Assembly (NCBI GenBank): GCA_016190245.1
Contig: JACPQY010000049.1
Span: 1-48,679, forward strand
Length of the DNA: 48,679 nt
Source of the DNA: Nitrospirota bacterium
GTDB taxonomy: Bacteria; JACPQY01
Direction: 5' to 3'
Shown here: positions 26,512-35,043 of the stretch, piece by piece
Position numbering within the stretch: position 1 is the first letter of the stretch
Layout of the letters: the number at the start of each line of letters is the position of its first letter
The notes under the pieces: generated by a model
The model's database searches: none
Seen by the model: only the letters and a program-made list of their open reading frames with translations
What the model was told of the DNA's origin: nothing
Translations under genes and position numbers: made by a program

Positions 26512-28062
26512 ATGACTTCACCCCAGCCGGCGGCGGCACGGCCCGGTGGCAAGATCGTCAGCCTTGAGGACTTGGCCCGAATTCTCGAACAAGGGAGGCG
26601 GGACGGTCGCCGAATCGCCCACTGCCATGGCGTGTTCGACCTCCTCCACGTGGGGCACATCCGCCACTTGCAGGAGGCCCGGGGAATGGGGGACATGCTT
26701 GTGGTGACCATCACGCCGGACCGGTTCGTCAACAAGGGCCCAGGACGGCCCGCGTTCCCCGAGGCCCTGCGCGCCGAGGTCGTCGCCTCGCTGGAATCGG
26801 TGGACCACGTGGCCGTGAACCGCTGGCCGACGGCCGTCGAGGCGATCAAGCTGCTGCGACCCCACTACTATGTGAAAGGACCGGACTACCGCGATGACCG
26901 CCAGGACGTCACCGGTGGGATCACGCTGGAGCGTGAGGCCGTGGAATCCGTCGGCGGCGAGATTCGGTACACAAACGACGTCACGTTCAGTTCCTCGTTC
27001 CTCCTCAACCGGCACATCCCCCTGTTTCCTCCCGGAGTGACCGAGTTCCTCAAGGGGTTTCGGGAACACCACTCGGCCTCCGAGTTGATCGCGGCGATCG
27101 AGGGCCTGCGTCCCCTGCGCGTCCTCGCGGTAGGCGAAACCATCCTCGATGAGTATGTGTATGGCTACGCCATAGGCAAGTCCTCCAAGGAGGCTGTCCT
27201 GGCCGTCCAGTACCAGAACCGCGAGCTGTATGCCGGCGGCATCCTCGCCATCGCCAACCACGTGGCGGAGTTCTCCGAGCACATTGATCTGGTCACCTAT
27301 CTGGGCACCTCCGATCCGCGGGAGGACTTCGTGCGCGCCGGCTTGAAGACGGGGATCACGCCCGAATTCATATACAAGGAGGGGGCCCCCACGATCGTGA
27401 AGCGGCGCTACGTGGACAAGTATCTTCTCTCGAAACTCCTTGAGGTTTACGAGATGGACGATCGGCCGCTCTCCCCGGACGCCGATGACCGCCTGTGTGA
27501 GGTTCTTCGCGAGCGCATGAAAAGGGCGGACGTCGTGGTCGTCGGCGATTTCGGGCACGGGTTGATCTCGCCTCGCGTGGCGGAGGTGCTCAGCCGCGAG
27601 GCGCCCTTCCTATGCGTCAATACCCAGGTGAATGCGGCCAACATCGGATTCCACACGATCTCCAAGTACCCGCATGCCGACTACGTGTGCATCCACGAAG
27701 GGGAGATCCGGCTGGACAAACGGGACCGGCAGGGGAACATTGAAGATCTCGTGCGCGATCTGTCCCGCAGGCTCGGATGCCCGACCATCAACGTGACCCA
27801 GGGGTCCAACGGCAGCCTGACCTACCGGGACGGCGAGGGCTTCTCGAAATGCCCCTCCCTGGCGTTGCGCGTGGTGGACAGGATCGGCGCGGGAGACGCG
27901 GTGTTCGCCGTCACGTCGTTGTGCGCGGCCCGGCGCGTGCCTTGCGAGCTGATGGGCTTCGTCGGCAACCTGATCGGCGCCCAGGCCGTGGCCGTGATCG
28001 GCAACAGCGCCTCGGTGGACCGTGTCGGCCTGATGCGAAGCGTGGAGTCGATCCTCAAGTAG
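26512..28062 (+). CDS. Fused nucleotidyltransferase-PfkB sugar kinase, HldE-like with reversed domain order
   Basis: 516 residues with two domains. Residues about 15-168 match the heptose-1-phosphate adenylyltransferase domain: GVFDLLHVGH (40-49) with the HxGH motif, DRFVNKGPGRPAF (70-82) and YVKGPDY (120-126). Residues about 203-515 are a PfkB/ribokinase-fold kinase with DRIGAGDAVF (456-465), whose Asp is the catalytic base. In HldE the kinase comes first; here the order is reversed. It would phosphorylate a sugar and activate it as an NDP-sugar. Its neighbours are an SDR and a split transketolase, a combination that suggests a heptose or branched sugar. Nucleotide and sugar are inferred. 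Confidence 0.88.
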   Translation: MTSPQPAAARPGGKIVSLEDLARILEQGRRDGRRIAHCHGVFDLLHVGHIRHLQEARGMGDMLVVTITPDRFVNKGPGRPAFPEALRAEVVASLESVDHVAVNRWPTAVEAIKLLRPHYYVKGPDYRDDRQDVTGGITLEREAVESVGGEIRYTNDVTFSSSFLLNRHIPLFPPGVTEFLKGFREHHSASELIAAIEGLRPLRVLAVGETILDEYVYGYAIGKSSKEAVLAVQYQNRELYAGGILAIANHVAEFSEHIDLVTYLGTSDPREDFVRAGLKTGITPEFIYKEGAPTIVKRRYVDKYLLSKLLEVYEMDDRPLSPDADDRLCEVLRERMKRADVVVVGDFGHGLISPRVAEVLSREAPFLCVNTQVNAANIGFHTISKYPHADYVCIHEGEIRLDKRDRQGNIEDLVRDLSRRLGCPTINVTQGSNGSLTYRDGEGFSKCPSLALRVVDRIGAGDAVFAVTSLCAARRVPCELMGFVGNLIGAQAVAVIGNSASVDRVGLMRSVESILK

Positions 28063-28076
28063 GAAGGGTGAGCGCG

Positions 28077-29099
28077 ATGGTGACGGATCGCCCGAGAAGG
28101 GTCCTCGTGACCGGCGGCGGTGGCTACGTGGGTGCGAGGTTGGTACCCCAACTGGTTGAACGCGGCCATCGCGTGCGCGTGCTGGACCTGTTTCTGTACG
28201 GGGAAGACGTGTTCGACGGTGTTGCGAGCGGCGGCGGGCTGGAATGCGTTCGAGGGGACCTGAGGGATGCCGGACTCCTCGCCCGTGCGTTGGAGGGTTG
28301 CGATGCGGTGATCCACCTGGCCTGCATCTCCAACGATCCGAGTTTCGAACTCGATCCCGTGCTGGGCCGCAGCATCAACTACGAGGCCTTTCCCCCGCTC
28401 GTCCGCCTCTCGAAGGAGAAGGGTGTGCGGCGCTTCATCTACGCCTCCACGTCGAGCGTCTACGGCGTGAGCGATTCGCCGGAGGTGACGGAAGAGCATC
28501 CCTTGGTACCCTTGACCGACTACAGCAGATACAAAGCCCTCTGCGAGCCGATCCTGCTGGAGCAGGCCGGCGCAGGTTTCGTGCCCGTCGTCATCCGTCC
28601 GGCGACCGTGTGCGGGTACTCGCGGCGCATGAGGCTGGATCTCACCGTCAACATTCTGACGGCCCACGCGGTCCAGCGCCGGATCGTCACCGTGTTTGGA
28701 GGCGACCAGACACGACCCAATATTCACATTCAGGACATGGTGGACCTCTACACCATGCTCCTGGACATGCCCGATGAGCGGGTGGCCCGAAAGGTCCTGA
28801 ACGCGGGATGCGCGAACCATCGCGTGTCGGACCTCGCCAGGATGGTCAAGACCGTGGTGGAAGAGGAGAGGCCTGACGGCGGACCGATCACGATCGAGAC
28901 CCGCGCCTCCGATGACAAGCGGTCCTATCGCATTACCTCGGATCGCATTCGGAAAGAGCTGGGGTTCGTGACACGCCACTCGATCGAGGATGCGGTTCGC
29001 GAAGTGGCCCGCGCCATCGGAGACGGGAGGATTTCAGACCCGCTCGGGAATCAGCGCTACTACAACATCCGGACCATGCAGGCCGTGGAGCTGAAGTGA
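28077..29099 (+). CDS. NAD-dependent epimerase (extended SDR, HldD/WcaG-like)
   Basis: 340 residues from ATG 28077, with aggaagg 9 nt upstream; an in-frame GTG at 28068 is possible. GGGGYVG at 13-19, STSSVYG at 124-130 and YSRYK at 149-153 make a complete active site. VIRPATVCGYSRRMRLDLTV and RPNIHIQDM (in the sugar-binding half) are typical of a group next to nucleotidyltransferase/kinase and transketolase genes. It likely epimerises or reduces the nucleotide sugar made by the preceding fusion protein. Its TGA overlaps the transketolase GTG. Confidence 0.88.
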   Translation: MVTDRPRRVLVTGGGGYVGARLVPQLVERGHRVRVLDLFLYGEDVFDGVASGGGLECVRGDLRDAGLLARALEGCDAVIHLACISNDPSFELDPVLGRSINYEAFPPLVRLSKEKGVRRFIYASTSSVYGVSDSPEVTEEHPLVPLTDYSRYKALCEPILLEQAGAGFVPVVIRPATVCGYSRRMRLDLTVNILTAHAVQRRIVTVFGGDQTRPNIHIQDMVDLYTMLLDMPDERVARKVLNAGCANHRVSDLARMVKTVVEEERPDGGPITIETRASDDKRSYRITSDRIRKELGFVTRHSIEDAVREVARAIGDGRISDPLGNQRYYNIRTMQAVELK

Positions 29100-29953
29100 G
29101 GGGCGCCGGCGCGACAGTGGAAGAAGCCTCGGGTCGCCCTGACCTTCGCGGGATGGACGAGACGGCCCGGCGCATCCGGGGAAGGCTGGTGGACATGTCG
29201 CACCGCGCCAAGACGCCCCACTTGGCTTCCGCGCTTTCCTGCGTGGACATCCTCGTCGCAGCCTACTGGGGTGTCTTGCGGATCGATCCGGCCCTCCCGC
29301 AAGACCCGGACCGGGACCGCTTCATCCTGAGCAAGGGTCACGCGGCCACGGCGCTGTACGCCACCCTCGCGCAACGCGGGTTCTTCGATCCGGCGCTCCT
29401 GGACTCGTTCGCCGCGGACGGAAGCCCGTTGGCCGAACATCCTGCCCCACGTTGCGCGCCGGGCGTTGAGCTGGCCACCGGCTCGCTGGGCCACGGACTT
29501 CCGGTGGGCCTGGGCATCGCCCTCGGCTGCCGGCTCCTCCATCGGTCCTACCGCGTCTTCGTGGTGATGAGCGACGGGGAGTGCAACGAGGGCTCCGTGT
29601 GGGAAGCAGCCCTTCTGGCGGCAGCGCACAGGCTCGACCGACTGTGCATCGTGATCGACTACAACAAGTGGCAGGCGACCGCCCGGAGCAACGAGACGAT
29701 GGCCCTCAGCCCGCTCCGGGAGAAATGGCAGGCGTTCGGATGGGAGGCGGTCGAAGTGGACGGACATGATCCGGCCGCCCTCCTCGAAGCGATGGGCGGG
29801 GTTCCGCACCCGTCCGGTCGGCCGCGCGCCATCGTGGCGCACACCGTCAAGGGGAAGGGTGTCTCCTTCATGGAGGACGATAACAACTGGCACTACCGTG
29901 TCCCGACGGCGGAAGAAGTGCGCCGCGCGAAGGAGGAGTTGGGTCTCGCATGA
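29096..29953 (+). CDS. Transketolase-like protein, N-terminal (ThDP pyrophosphate-binding) subunit
   Basis: 285 residues from GTG 29096 (GTGA overlap). SKGH at 79-82, GSLGHGL at 129-135 and SDGECNEGS at 159-167 correspond to the cofactor- and substrate-binding motifs of transketolase, with DYN at 188-190 completing the GDG-x-N type ThDP/metal site (first Gly is Ser here). It forms a split enzyme with the next gene. Transketolases move two-carbon ketol units; in a glycan locus this could supply sedoheptulose phosphate or build a two-carbon branch. A housekeeping role is less likely given the neighbours. Confidence 0.92.
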   Translation: MRGAGATVEEASGRPDLRGMDETARRIRGRLVDMSHRAKTPHLASALSCVDILVAAYWGVLRIDPALPQDPDRDRFILSKGHAATALYATLAQRGFFDPALLDSFAADGSPLAEHPAPRCAPGVELATGSLGHGLPVGLGIALGCRLLHRSYRVFVVMSDGECNEGSVWEAALLAAAHRLDRLCIVIDYNKWQATARSNETMALSPLREKWQAFGWEAVEVDGHDPAALLEAMGGVPHPSGRPRAIVAHTVKGKGVSFMEDDNNWHYRVPTAEEVRRAKEELGLA

Positions 29954-30879
29954 GGAATGCGTTTGCGGCGGAACTGACGGCACTGGCGGTCGAAGATCCT
30001 CGCATCTATCTCCTGTCGGGCGACATCGGCAATCAGCTCTTCGACAAGTTCAAGGCAGCACGCCCGGACCGCTTCCTCAACTGCGGGGTCGCCGAGGCCA
30101 ACATGATCGGTGTCGCCGCCGGACTGGCCTTGAACGGATTCCGTCCGATCGCGTACACGATCAACGCTTTCATCACCACCCGCTGCTATGAACAGATCCG
30201 CGTCGATCTGTGCTACCACAACCTCCCTGTCATCCTCGTCGGGGTGGGCGGCGGATTGGCCTACGCATCGCTCGGTCCGACGCACCATTCGTGCGAGGAC
30301 ATCGGGATTCTCAGGATCCTGCCCAACATGAAGGTGGTCTGTCCGGGGGACGCGGTCGAGGCGCGCCTGGCCATGCGGGCCGCCCTTCGAGAGCCGGGGC
30401 CCGTGTACATTCGGCTCGGGAAGAAGGGGGAGCCGGTTGTGCATGCGAGCCCGCCGCCCTTTCAACTGGGGAAGGCCATAGTTGTTCGCGAGGGGAGCGA
30501 GGTCTGCATCCTCAGCACGGGGAACACGCTTCCACTGGCCATCGAGGCCGGCGAGGAGTTGAACCGAGGCGGCGTCTCAACCCGCGTGGTCAGCTTCCAC
30601 ACGGTGAAGCCTCTCGACGAGGGTTGTCTGACCGAGGTGTTCTCCCGCTTTGCGGTGGTGGCCACGGTCGAGGAGCACAGCCGGCTGGGGGGCTTGGGGG
30701 GCGGCATCGCCGAGTGGATGGCCGACCGTGGCCCGGTCCGGGCCCGCCTCTGCCGCATCGGCACGCCTGATCGCTTTCTCCACGAGGCCGGTGAGCAGGC
30801 GCATGCGCGTGAGGCGTTCGGCCTGACCCCACAGCAGGTCGCCTCGACCATCCTGGCGGCCCGCCGTCCATCAGCTTGA
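29950..30879 (+). CDS. Transketolase-like protein, C-terminal (pyrimidine-binding) subunit
   Basis: 309 residues from ATG 29950 (ATGA overlap with the N-terminal subunit). VAEANMIGVAAGLALNG contains Glu49, the residue that activates the ThDP aminopyrimidine. GGGLAYASLGPTHHSCED marks the phosphate-binding loop, and the C-terminal domain includes ILSTGNTLPLAIEA. The two subunits together equal a full split transketolase of normal size. The stop overlaps the TTG of the SGNH-like gene. Substrate is unknown; see the linked module finding. Confidence 0.92.
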   Translation: MRNAFAAELTALAVEDPRIYLLSGDIGNQLFDKFKAARPDRFLNCGVAEANMIGVAAGLALNGFRPIAYTINAFITTRCYEQIRVDLCYHNLPVILVGVGGGLAYASLGPTHHSCEDIGILRILPNMKVVCPGDAVEARLAMRAALREPGPVYIRLGKKGEPVVHASPPPFQLGKAIVVREGSEVCILSTGNTLPLAIEAGEELNRGGVSTRVVSFHTVKPLDEGCLTEVFSRFAVVATVEEHSRLGGLGGGIAEWMADRGPVRARLCRIGTPDRFLHEAGEQAHAREAFGLTPQQVASTILAARRPSA

Positions 30880-31940
30880 ACCGCTCGTCGAGCGTCGTCC
30901 AACACCCCCCGGACGGGTCGGAACGGGGTACGGGCGCGGACCCCGATGCGAAGAGGCGCTCCGTCTCAGGCATCGGCGAGGACGTTGGGTTCGTGATCAA
31001 GGTTCTCGGCCTGAGCCTTGGCGGACTTGTCTCGATCGCCCTGCTCAATCTGCTGGTGGACCCCGAGGGCAGCTACGGGACCGGATGGGTCCGTCCCCTC
31101 GTGTGGAGCGCGCGCGACGAGAAACGTGAGTTGCTGTTGGGGATGGCGGAGAGCCCCCCGACTTGCCTTATTCTCGGGAGCTCGCGGACCATGAAGCTGG
31201 AGCCCGACGTGATACGGACGGCGGTGGGCGGGCGCGTCTTCAACGCCTCCATTGAAGAGGCCAGGGCGGGCGATTTCCTGCCGACCCTGGACTTCGTGCG
31301 CCGGCGCCTCGGCGCGCAAATCCGTTGGTTGATTGTGGGAGTGGACCCCACGACGTTCGAACAAGGGAAGAGCGATCCGTTTCGCGTCGTGAGCCATACG
31401 GTCAACTACCACCACGCGATCATGTCACTCCGCTCGATCACCTACGCGCTGACGCGCTATCCCGAGTCTGCCATCGGATTCAACAAAGACGGCTTCCTGG
31501 TCTACAAGAAGGACGACGCCGACCTGCAGGCCGGTGTCTTCGACCTCGAGGCCAAGCTAAGGGATTCCATCTCCTGGTACGTGCCGCGCCACGGGAATGA
31601 CCGGGGCCTTTCCTCGCAGGCCCTGGACACGTTCGAGGTGTTCGTGAAGGAAGTGCGCGCACGCGGGATCGAACTTGCTGTCTACGAGCCGCCCTACCAT
31701 CCGAGAATGATCGAGGCGCTCAGGTCGCGCTCGCACTACCCCGAGCTCCACGAGGCCTTGACCCGAGAGCTTGAACGGCTTGCCTCGCTGTACGACTTTC
31801 GAATGTTCGACTTCTCCGAGATCGAGGCTTTTGGTGGACGTCCGGACTGGTTCTACGACGCCATCCATCCTCGGATCGAGAACAACCGACTGATCCTGGC
31901 CCGGTTGTTGCCGGCGTCTCCACCCCATGCTCTTCAATAG
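30876..31940 (+). CDS. Membrane-anchored SGNH-hydrolase-like protein, partner of the MBOAT acyltransferase
   Basis: 354 residues from TTG 30876 (TTGA overlap). One N-terminal membrane segment (VIKVLGLSLGGLVSIALLNL, about 39-58) should leave the rest in the periplasm. CLILGSSRTMKLEP resembles the block I Ser region of SGNH/GDSL folds, and DWFYDAIHPR near residue 328 has the Asp and His spacing of block V. The next gene is an MBOAT of the AlgI type, overlapping by 14 bp; such pairs (AlgI/AlgJ, DltB/DltD, PatA/PatB) move acyl groups onto extracytoplasmic polymers. Sequence match to a named family is weak. Confidence 0.72.
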   Translation: MNRSSSVVQHPPDGSERGTGADPDAKRRSVSGIGEDVGFVIKVLGLSLGGLVSIALLNLLVDPEGSYGTGWVRPLVWSARDEKRELLLGMAESPPTCLILGSSRTMKLEPDVIRTAVGGRVFNASIEEARAGDFLPTLDFVRRRLGAQIRWLIVGVDPTTFEQGKSDPFRVVSHTVNYHHAIMSLRSITYALTRYPESAIGFNKDGFLVYKKDDADLQAGVFDLEAKLRDSISWYVPRHGNDRGLSSQALDTFEVFVKEVRARGIELAVYEPPYHPRMIEALRSRSHYPELHEALTRELERLASLYDFRMFDFSEIEAFGGRPDWFYDAIHPRIENNRLILARLLPASPPHALQ

Positions 31941-33321
31941 CTTCGTCTTCATCTTTGTCTTTCTGCCGCCGGTCCTCGCGATCTGGTGGTGGCCGGGCCT
32001 TGGGCGGCGAACCCGGCTCGCCGTCCTGACGGGGGCCAGTTATGTTTTCTACGGGTACTGGGATTGGCGATTCACGTTTCTCATGCTTCTTTCTACACTC
32101 GTCGATTTCGGAGCCGGCCTGGCCATGGAAAGGAGCCGGAGCCAGGGCATGCGGCGGTTCTTCCTTGTATGTTCTCTGGCCGCCAATCTGGGGCTTCTCG
32201 GTTTCTTCAAGTACTGGGGCCTGCTCGCCACCTCGCTGAACGCGGTCGCGGCGGGGCTGGGGTTTGGGGCGTCCTTCCCGACCATCGAGGTCGTCCTGCC
32301 GGTCGGGATCTCGTTCTACACCTTTCAGACCATGAGCTACTCGATTGACGTGTATCGGCGGCAGGTGGGTGCGACCCGCGATTTTCTGGCCTTCTCGGCC
32401 TTCGTCTCGATGTACCCGCAGCTCGTGGCGGGGCCGATCGTGCGCTACGTCGAGTTGGCCGAGCAGATCGATCGCCCGCGGCAGCGGCCCGAGTGGGAGG
32501 AGATCCGCCGCGGGGTCGAGCTGTTTCTGATCGGTCTCTGCAAGAAGGTGCTGCTGGCGGATGCCATCGGTGCCCAGGTCGATCGCGTCCTGGAGACCCC
32601 CGATCTCCTCGGACTGGCCGGGAGCTGGGCGGCCATGGTCGGGTTCGCGCTTCAGATCTACTTCGATTTTTCCGGATACAGCGACATGGCCGTAGGGCTG
32701 GGATACCTGCTCGGGTTTCGGCTGCCGATGAATTTCAACTCGCCGTACAAGGCCCGGAACATCTCGGAATTCTGGGAGCGCTGGCACATCAGTCTGTCGA
32801 GTTGGCTCAGGGACTACCTGTACATCCCGCTGGGCGGGAGTCGAAAGGGTCACGCTCGCACCCTGCGCAATCTGGCGATCACGATGTTTCTCGGGGGCCT
32901 GTGGCATGGCGCGAACTGGACCTTTGTGGCCTGGGGCCTCTATCACGGGGTTCTGCTTCTCGGCTACCATTCATGGCGCCGCGCGCATCTGCCCGTGCCG
33001 GGGCCGCGCACGAGCATGTTCCTTACCTTCGCCCTCGTCGTGGTCGGGTGGGTCTTCTTCCGCTCCGACGGTTTCGGCATGGCGGGGATCCTGCTCGGCC
33101 GTATGTTCGGCCTGAGCGGTTCCGCGCTCTCGCCGGCGGGGGCCTCTCCAGCGCTGCTGGTGCTCGTTGGGGCAGGGTGTGCGTGGTGCCTCATCGCCCC
33201 CAACTCCTGGGACTTCCGCCCCCCCAAAAGCCGCCTGTCGATGGTGGCCCTCGCGCTCATGGCGATCCTGGGCACGATGAGGCTGGAGGTGCTGAGGCCC
33301 TTCCTTTACTTCCAGTTCTGA
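31927..33321 (+). CDS. MBOAT-family O-acyltransferase (AlgI-like)
   Basis: A 464-residue multi-pass membrane protein. The AlgI/DltB signature is clear: LPVGISFYTFQTMSYSID (124-141), FDFSGYSDMAVGLGYLLG (247-264), FWERWHISLSSWLRDYLYIP (282-301) with His287, and GGLWHGANW (323-331) with the invariant catalytic His327. It would pass acyl groups, commonly acetyl, across the membrane for transfer to glycan hydroxyls in the periplasm. It overlaps the SGNH-like gene, supporting joint action. Length is normal for the family. Confidence 0.94.
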   Translation: MLFNSFVFIFVFLPPVLAIWWWPGLGRRTRLAVLTGASYVFYGYWDWRFTFLMLLSTLVDFGAGLAMERSRSQGMRRFFLVCSLAANLGLLGFFKYWGLLATSLNAVAAGLGFGASFPTIEVVLPVGISFYTFQTMSYSIDVYRRQVGATRDFLAFSAFVSMYPQLVAGPIVRYVELAEQIDRPRQRPEWEEIRRGVELFLIGLCKKVLLADAIGAQVDRVLETPDLLGLAGSWAAMVGFALQIYFDFSGYSDMAVGLGYLLGFRLPMNFNSPYKARNISEFWERWHISLSSWLRDYLYIPLGGSRKGHARTLRNLAITMFLGGLWHGANWTFVAWGLYHGVLLLGYHSWRRAHLPVPGPRTSMFLTFALVVVGWVFFRSDGFGMAGILLGRMFGLSGSALSPAGASPALLVLVGAGCAWCLIAPNSWDFRPPKSRLSMVALALMAILGTMRLEVLRPFLYFQF

Positions 33322-33370
33322 GAACGTGGACCATGCGTAGGTCGTGGGGTACGATGGGGCCGGGTCGCCC

Positions 33371-34426
33371 ATGAAAACCGTTGCTGCGGTACTTGTCGAG
33401 ACGGGACGGCCACTCGAGCTCGCCGAGCTGGAAATCCCTCCGCTCCGACCGGGGCAGGTCCTGGTGCGTGTGGCGTTCAGCGGCGTCTGCCACACGCAGC
33501 TTCTCGAGTGTCGGGGCTATCGCGGGGTGGATCGCTTTCTCCCGCACTGTCTCGGGCACGAAGGCTGCGGCACGGTGGTCGAAGTGGGCCCTGACGTGAC
33601 AAAGGCGAGAGTGGGGAAGAAGGTGATCCTTTCGTGGATGAAGGGCCTGGGCCGAGACGTCCCGGGCACCACCTATGCGTGGGACGGCCGGACCGTCAAC
33701 GCGGGCGGCATCACCACGTTCAGCGACTGCGCGGTCGTGAGTGAGAATCGGGTCACGGCCGTCGAAACATGCCTGTCGGGCGCGGAGGCGGCCTTGCTCG
33801 GATGCGCGATCCCCACCGGAATGGGGGCGGTGCTCAATACGGGCGATGTGAAGGAAGGAGAGTCGGTGGCGGTCTTCGGCGCGGGGGGAATCGGGCTCTG
33901 GAGCGTGGCCGCGGCCTCGGCCGCCGGGTGCCGTCCGGTCGTCGCCATCGACACGAACGAGGCGAGGTTGATGGCGGCGAGCCAGGTGGGCGCCGACCGT
34001 CTCGTCCGAGCCGATCGTGAGAATGCCGGGGCGCGGTTGCGCGAGCTTGTCCCGGGCGGTCTGGACTGCGCAGTCGAGGCCTCGGGGCGGCCCGACGTGA
34101 TGCGCTTGGCGCTGGCGTGCGTGCGACCGCGTGGCGGCCGGGCCGTGGTGGTCGGCAATGCGCGCCACGGAGAGGTCCTCACGATTGACCCAAGCGAGCT
34201 GAACCAAGGCAAGCGTCTTCTGGGCACCTGGGGGGGGGACAACCGGCCCGACACCGATTTCCCGCGGTACGCCCGGTTCTTCGACGAGGGGCGACTCAAG
34301 ATCCCCCAGGGCCTGGTGACGGAGTACGATCTCGCCCGCGTAAACGAGGCTCTGGAAGCTCTTGAGGCGGGTCGCGTGGGTCGCGCCGTGCTGAGGATGG
34401 AGGGAGCTGAGTCCGGCGGGTGGTGA
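33371..34426 (+). CDS. Zinc-dependent medium-chain dehydrogenase (MDR) without the structural-zinc loop
   Basis: 351 residues from ATG 33371. Catalytic zinc ligands are visible as Cys40 (GVCHTQ), His63/Glu64 (GHEGCG) and Cys145 (LLGCAIPTG). NAD(P) binding is by GAGGIG at 170-175. The four-cysteine structural zinc lobe normal in alcohol dehydrogenases is absent; residues 90-118 read KGLGRDVPGTTYAWDGRT and on. A nine-G run at 34230-34238 encodes GTWGGDN. It may oxidise or reduce an alcohol/aldehyde on the sugar precursor. tacgat at 33350-33355 with tggacc 17 bp upstream may be a weak internal promoter. Confidence 0.88.
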   Translation: MKTVAAVLVETGRPLELAELEIPPLRPGQVLVRVAFSGVCHTQLLECRGYRGVDRFLPHCLGHEGCGTVVEVGPDVTKARVGKKVILSWMKGLGRDVPGTTYAWDGRTVNAGGITTFSDCAVVSENRVTAVETCLSGAEAALLGCAIPTGMGAVLNTGDVKEGESVAVFGAGGIGLWSVAAASAAGCRPVVAIDTNEARLMAASQVGADRLVRADRENAGARLRELVPGGLDCAVEASGRPDVMRLALACVRPRGGRAVVVGNARHGEVLTIDPSELNQGKRLLGTWGGDNRPDTDFPRYARFFDEGRLKIPQGLVTEYDLARVNEALEALEAGRVGRAVLRMEGAESGGW

Positions 34427-35043
34427 TCGGTCTCGACTTGGACAATACGCTGGCTTCCTACGACGCCCTCTTTCACCGCCTGGCTCTGGAACGGGGTTGG
34501 ATTTCCTCGGCCGTGGCCGTGGTCAAGGACGAGGTTCGCAATGCCCTCCGCGCGGCGGGCCGCGAGGACGACTGGACCCGGCTGCAAGGGGAGGTCTACG
34601 GGATTCGAATGGGTGACGCGGTTCCTTTCCCGGGTTCTCTGGAGTTCGTCCGTGCCTGCCTGCGCCGGGGAATCGAGGTGTATGTTCTGAGTCACCGGAC
34701 CCGGAGGCCGTACGACGGGCCGGATTTTGACCTCCATCAGGCCGCGCGACGATGGCTGATGGCACGCGGATTTGTCGGCGAAGCACGCGAGGCCCTGGAG
34801 GACTCGAATCTCGTCCTCGCCGAAACCAAGGCAGGGAAAATTGCCGCAATTCGCGAGAAGGGTTGCACGCACTTCGTGGACGACCTGCCGGAGTTCCTGC
34901 TGGAGCCGGGTTTTCAGGCCGACGTTATGCGAATCCTCTTCGACCCGGCCGGCCGCCACGTGCCCCCGCCGGATGGGCTGCGACGGATCGGCAGTTGGCA
35001 CGAACTGGAGTTCCTGTTGTGGGGCGCGCCGACCGCCGCCTGA
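34423..35043 (+). CDS. HAD-superfamily hydrolase (putative phosphatase)
   Basis: About 206 residues from GTG 34423, which overlaps the dehydrogenase stop as GTGA; the GTG one codon earlier is also in frame. Motif I is DLDNT with the nucleophile Asp5 and acid Asp7. Motif II is VLSHRT, motif III probably the Lys in ETKAGK, and motif IV HFVDDLPEF. A cap insertion lies between motifs I and II. In this module it could remove a phosphate from a sugar bisphosphate, the step done by GmhB in heptose synthesis, but it is not a close GmhB match. Overlaps the next gene by 25 bp. Confidence 0.83.
   Translation: MIGLDLDNTLASYDALFHRLALERGWISSAVAVVKDEVRNALRAAGREDDWTRLQGEVYGIRMGDAVPFPGSLEFVRACLRRGIEVYVLSHRTRRPYDGPDFDLHQAARRWLMARGFVGEAREALEDSNLVLAETKAGKIAAIREKGCTHFVDDLPEFLLEPGFQADVMRILFDPAGRHVPPPDGLRRIGSWHELEFLLWGAPTAA

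Noticed and set aside
26372-26539. N-terminal extension of the GT2 protein up to 26539
   Set aside because: It would translate the atctgagatttga spacer repeat and adds no conserved sequence before the GT-A fold.
31720-32970. A 416-codon minus-strand frame opposite the SGNH-like and MBOAT genes
   Set aside because: The plus strand carries the invariant MBOAT histidines and membrane segments; the minus-strand product is a charged low-complexity shadow.
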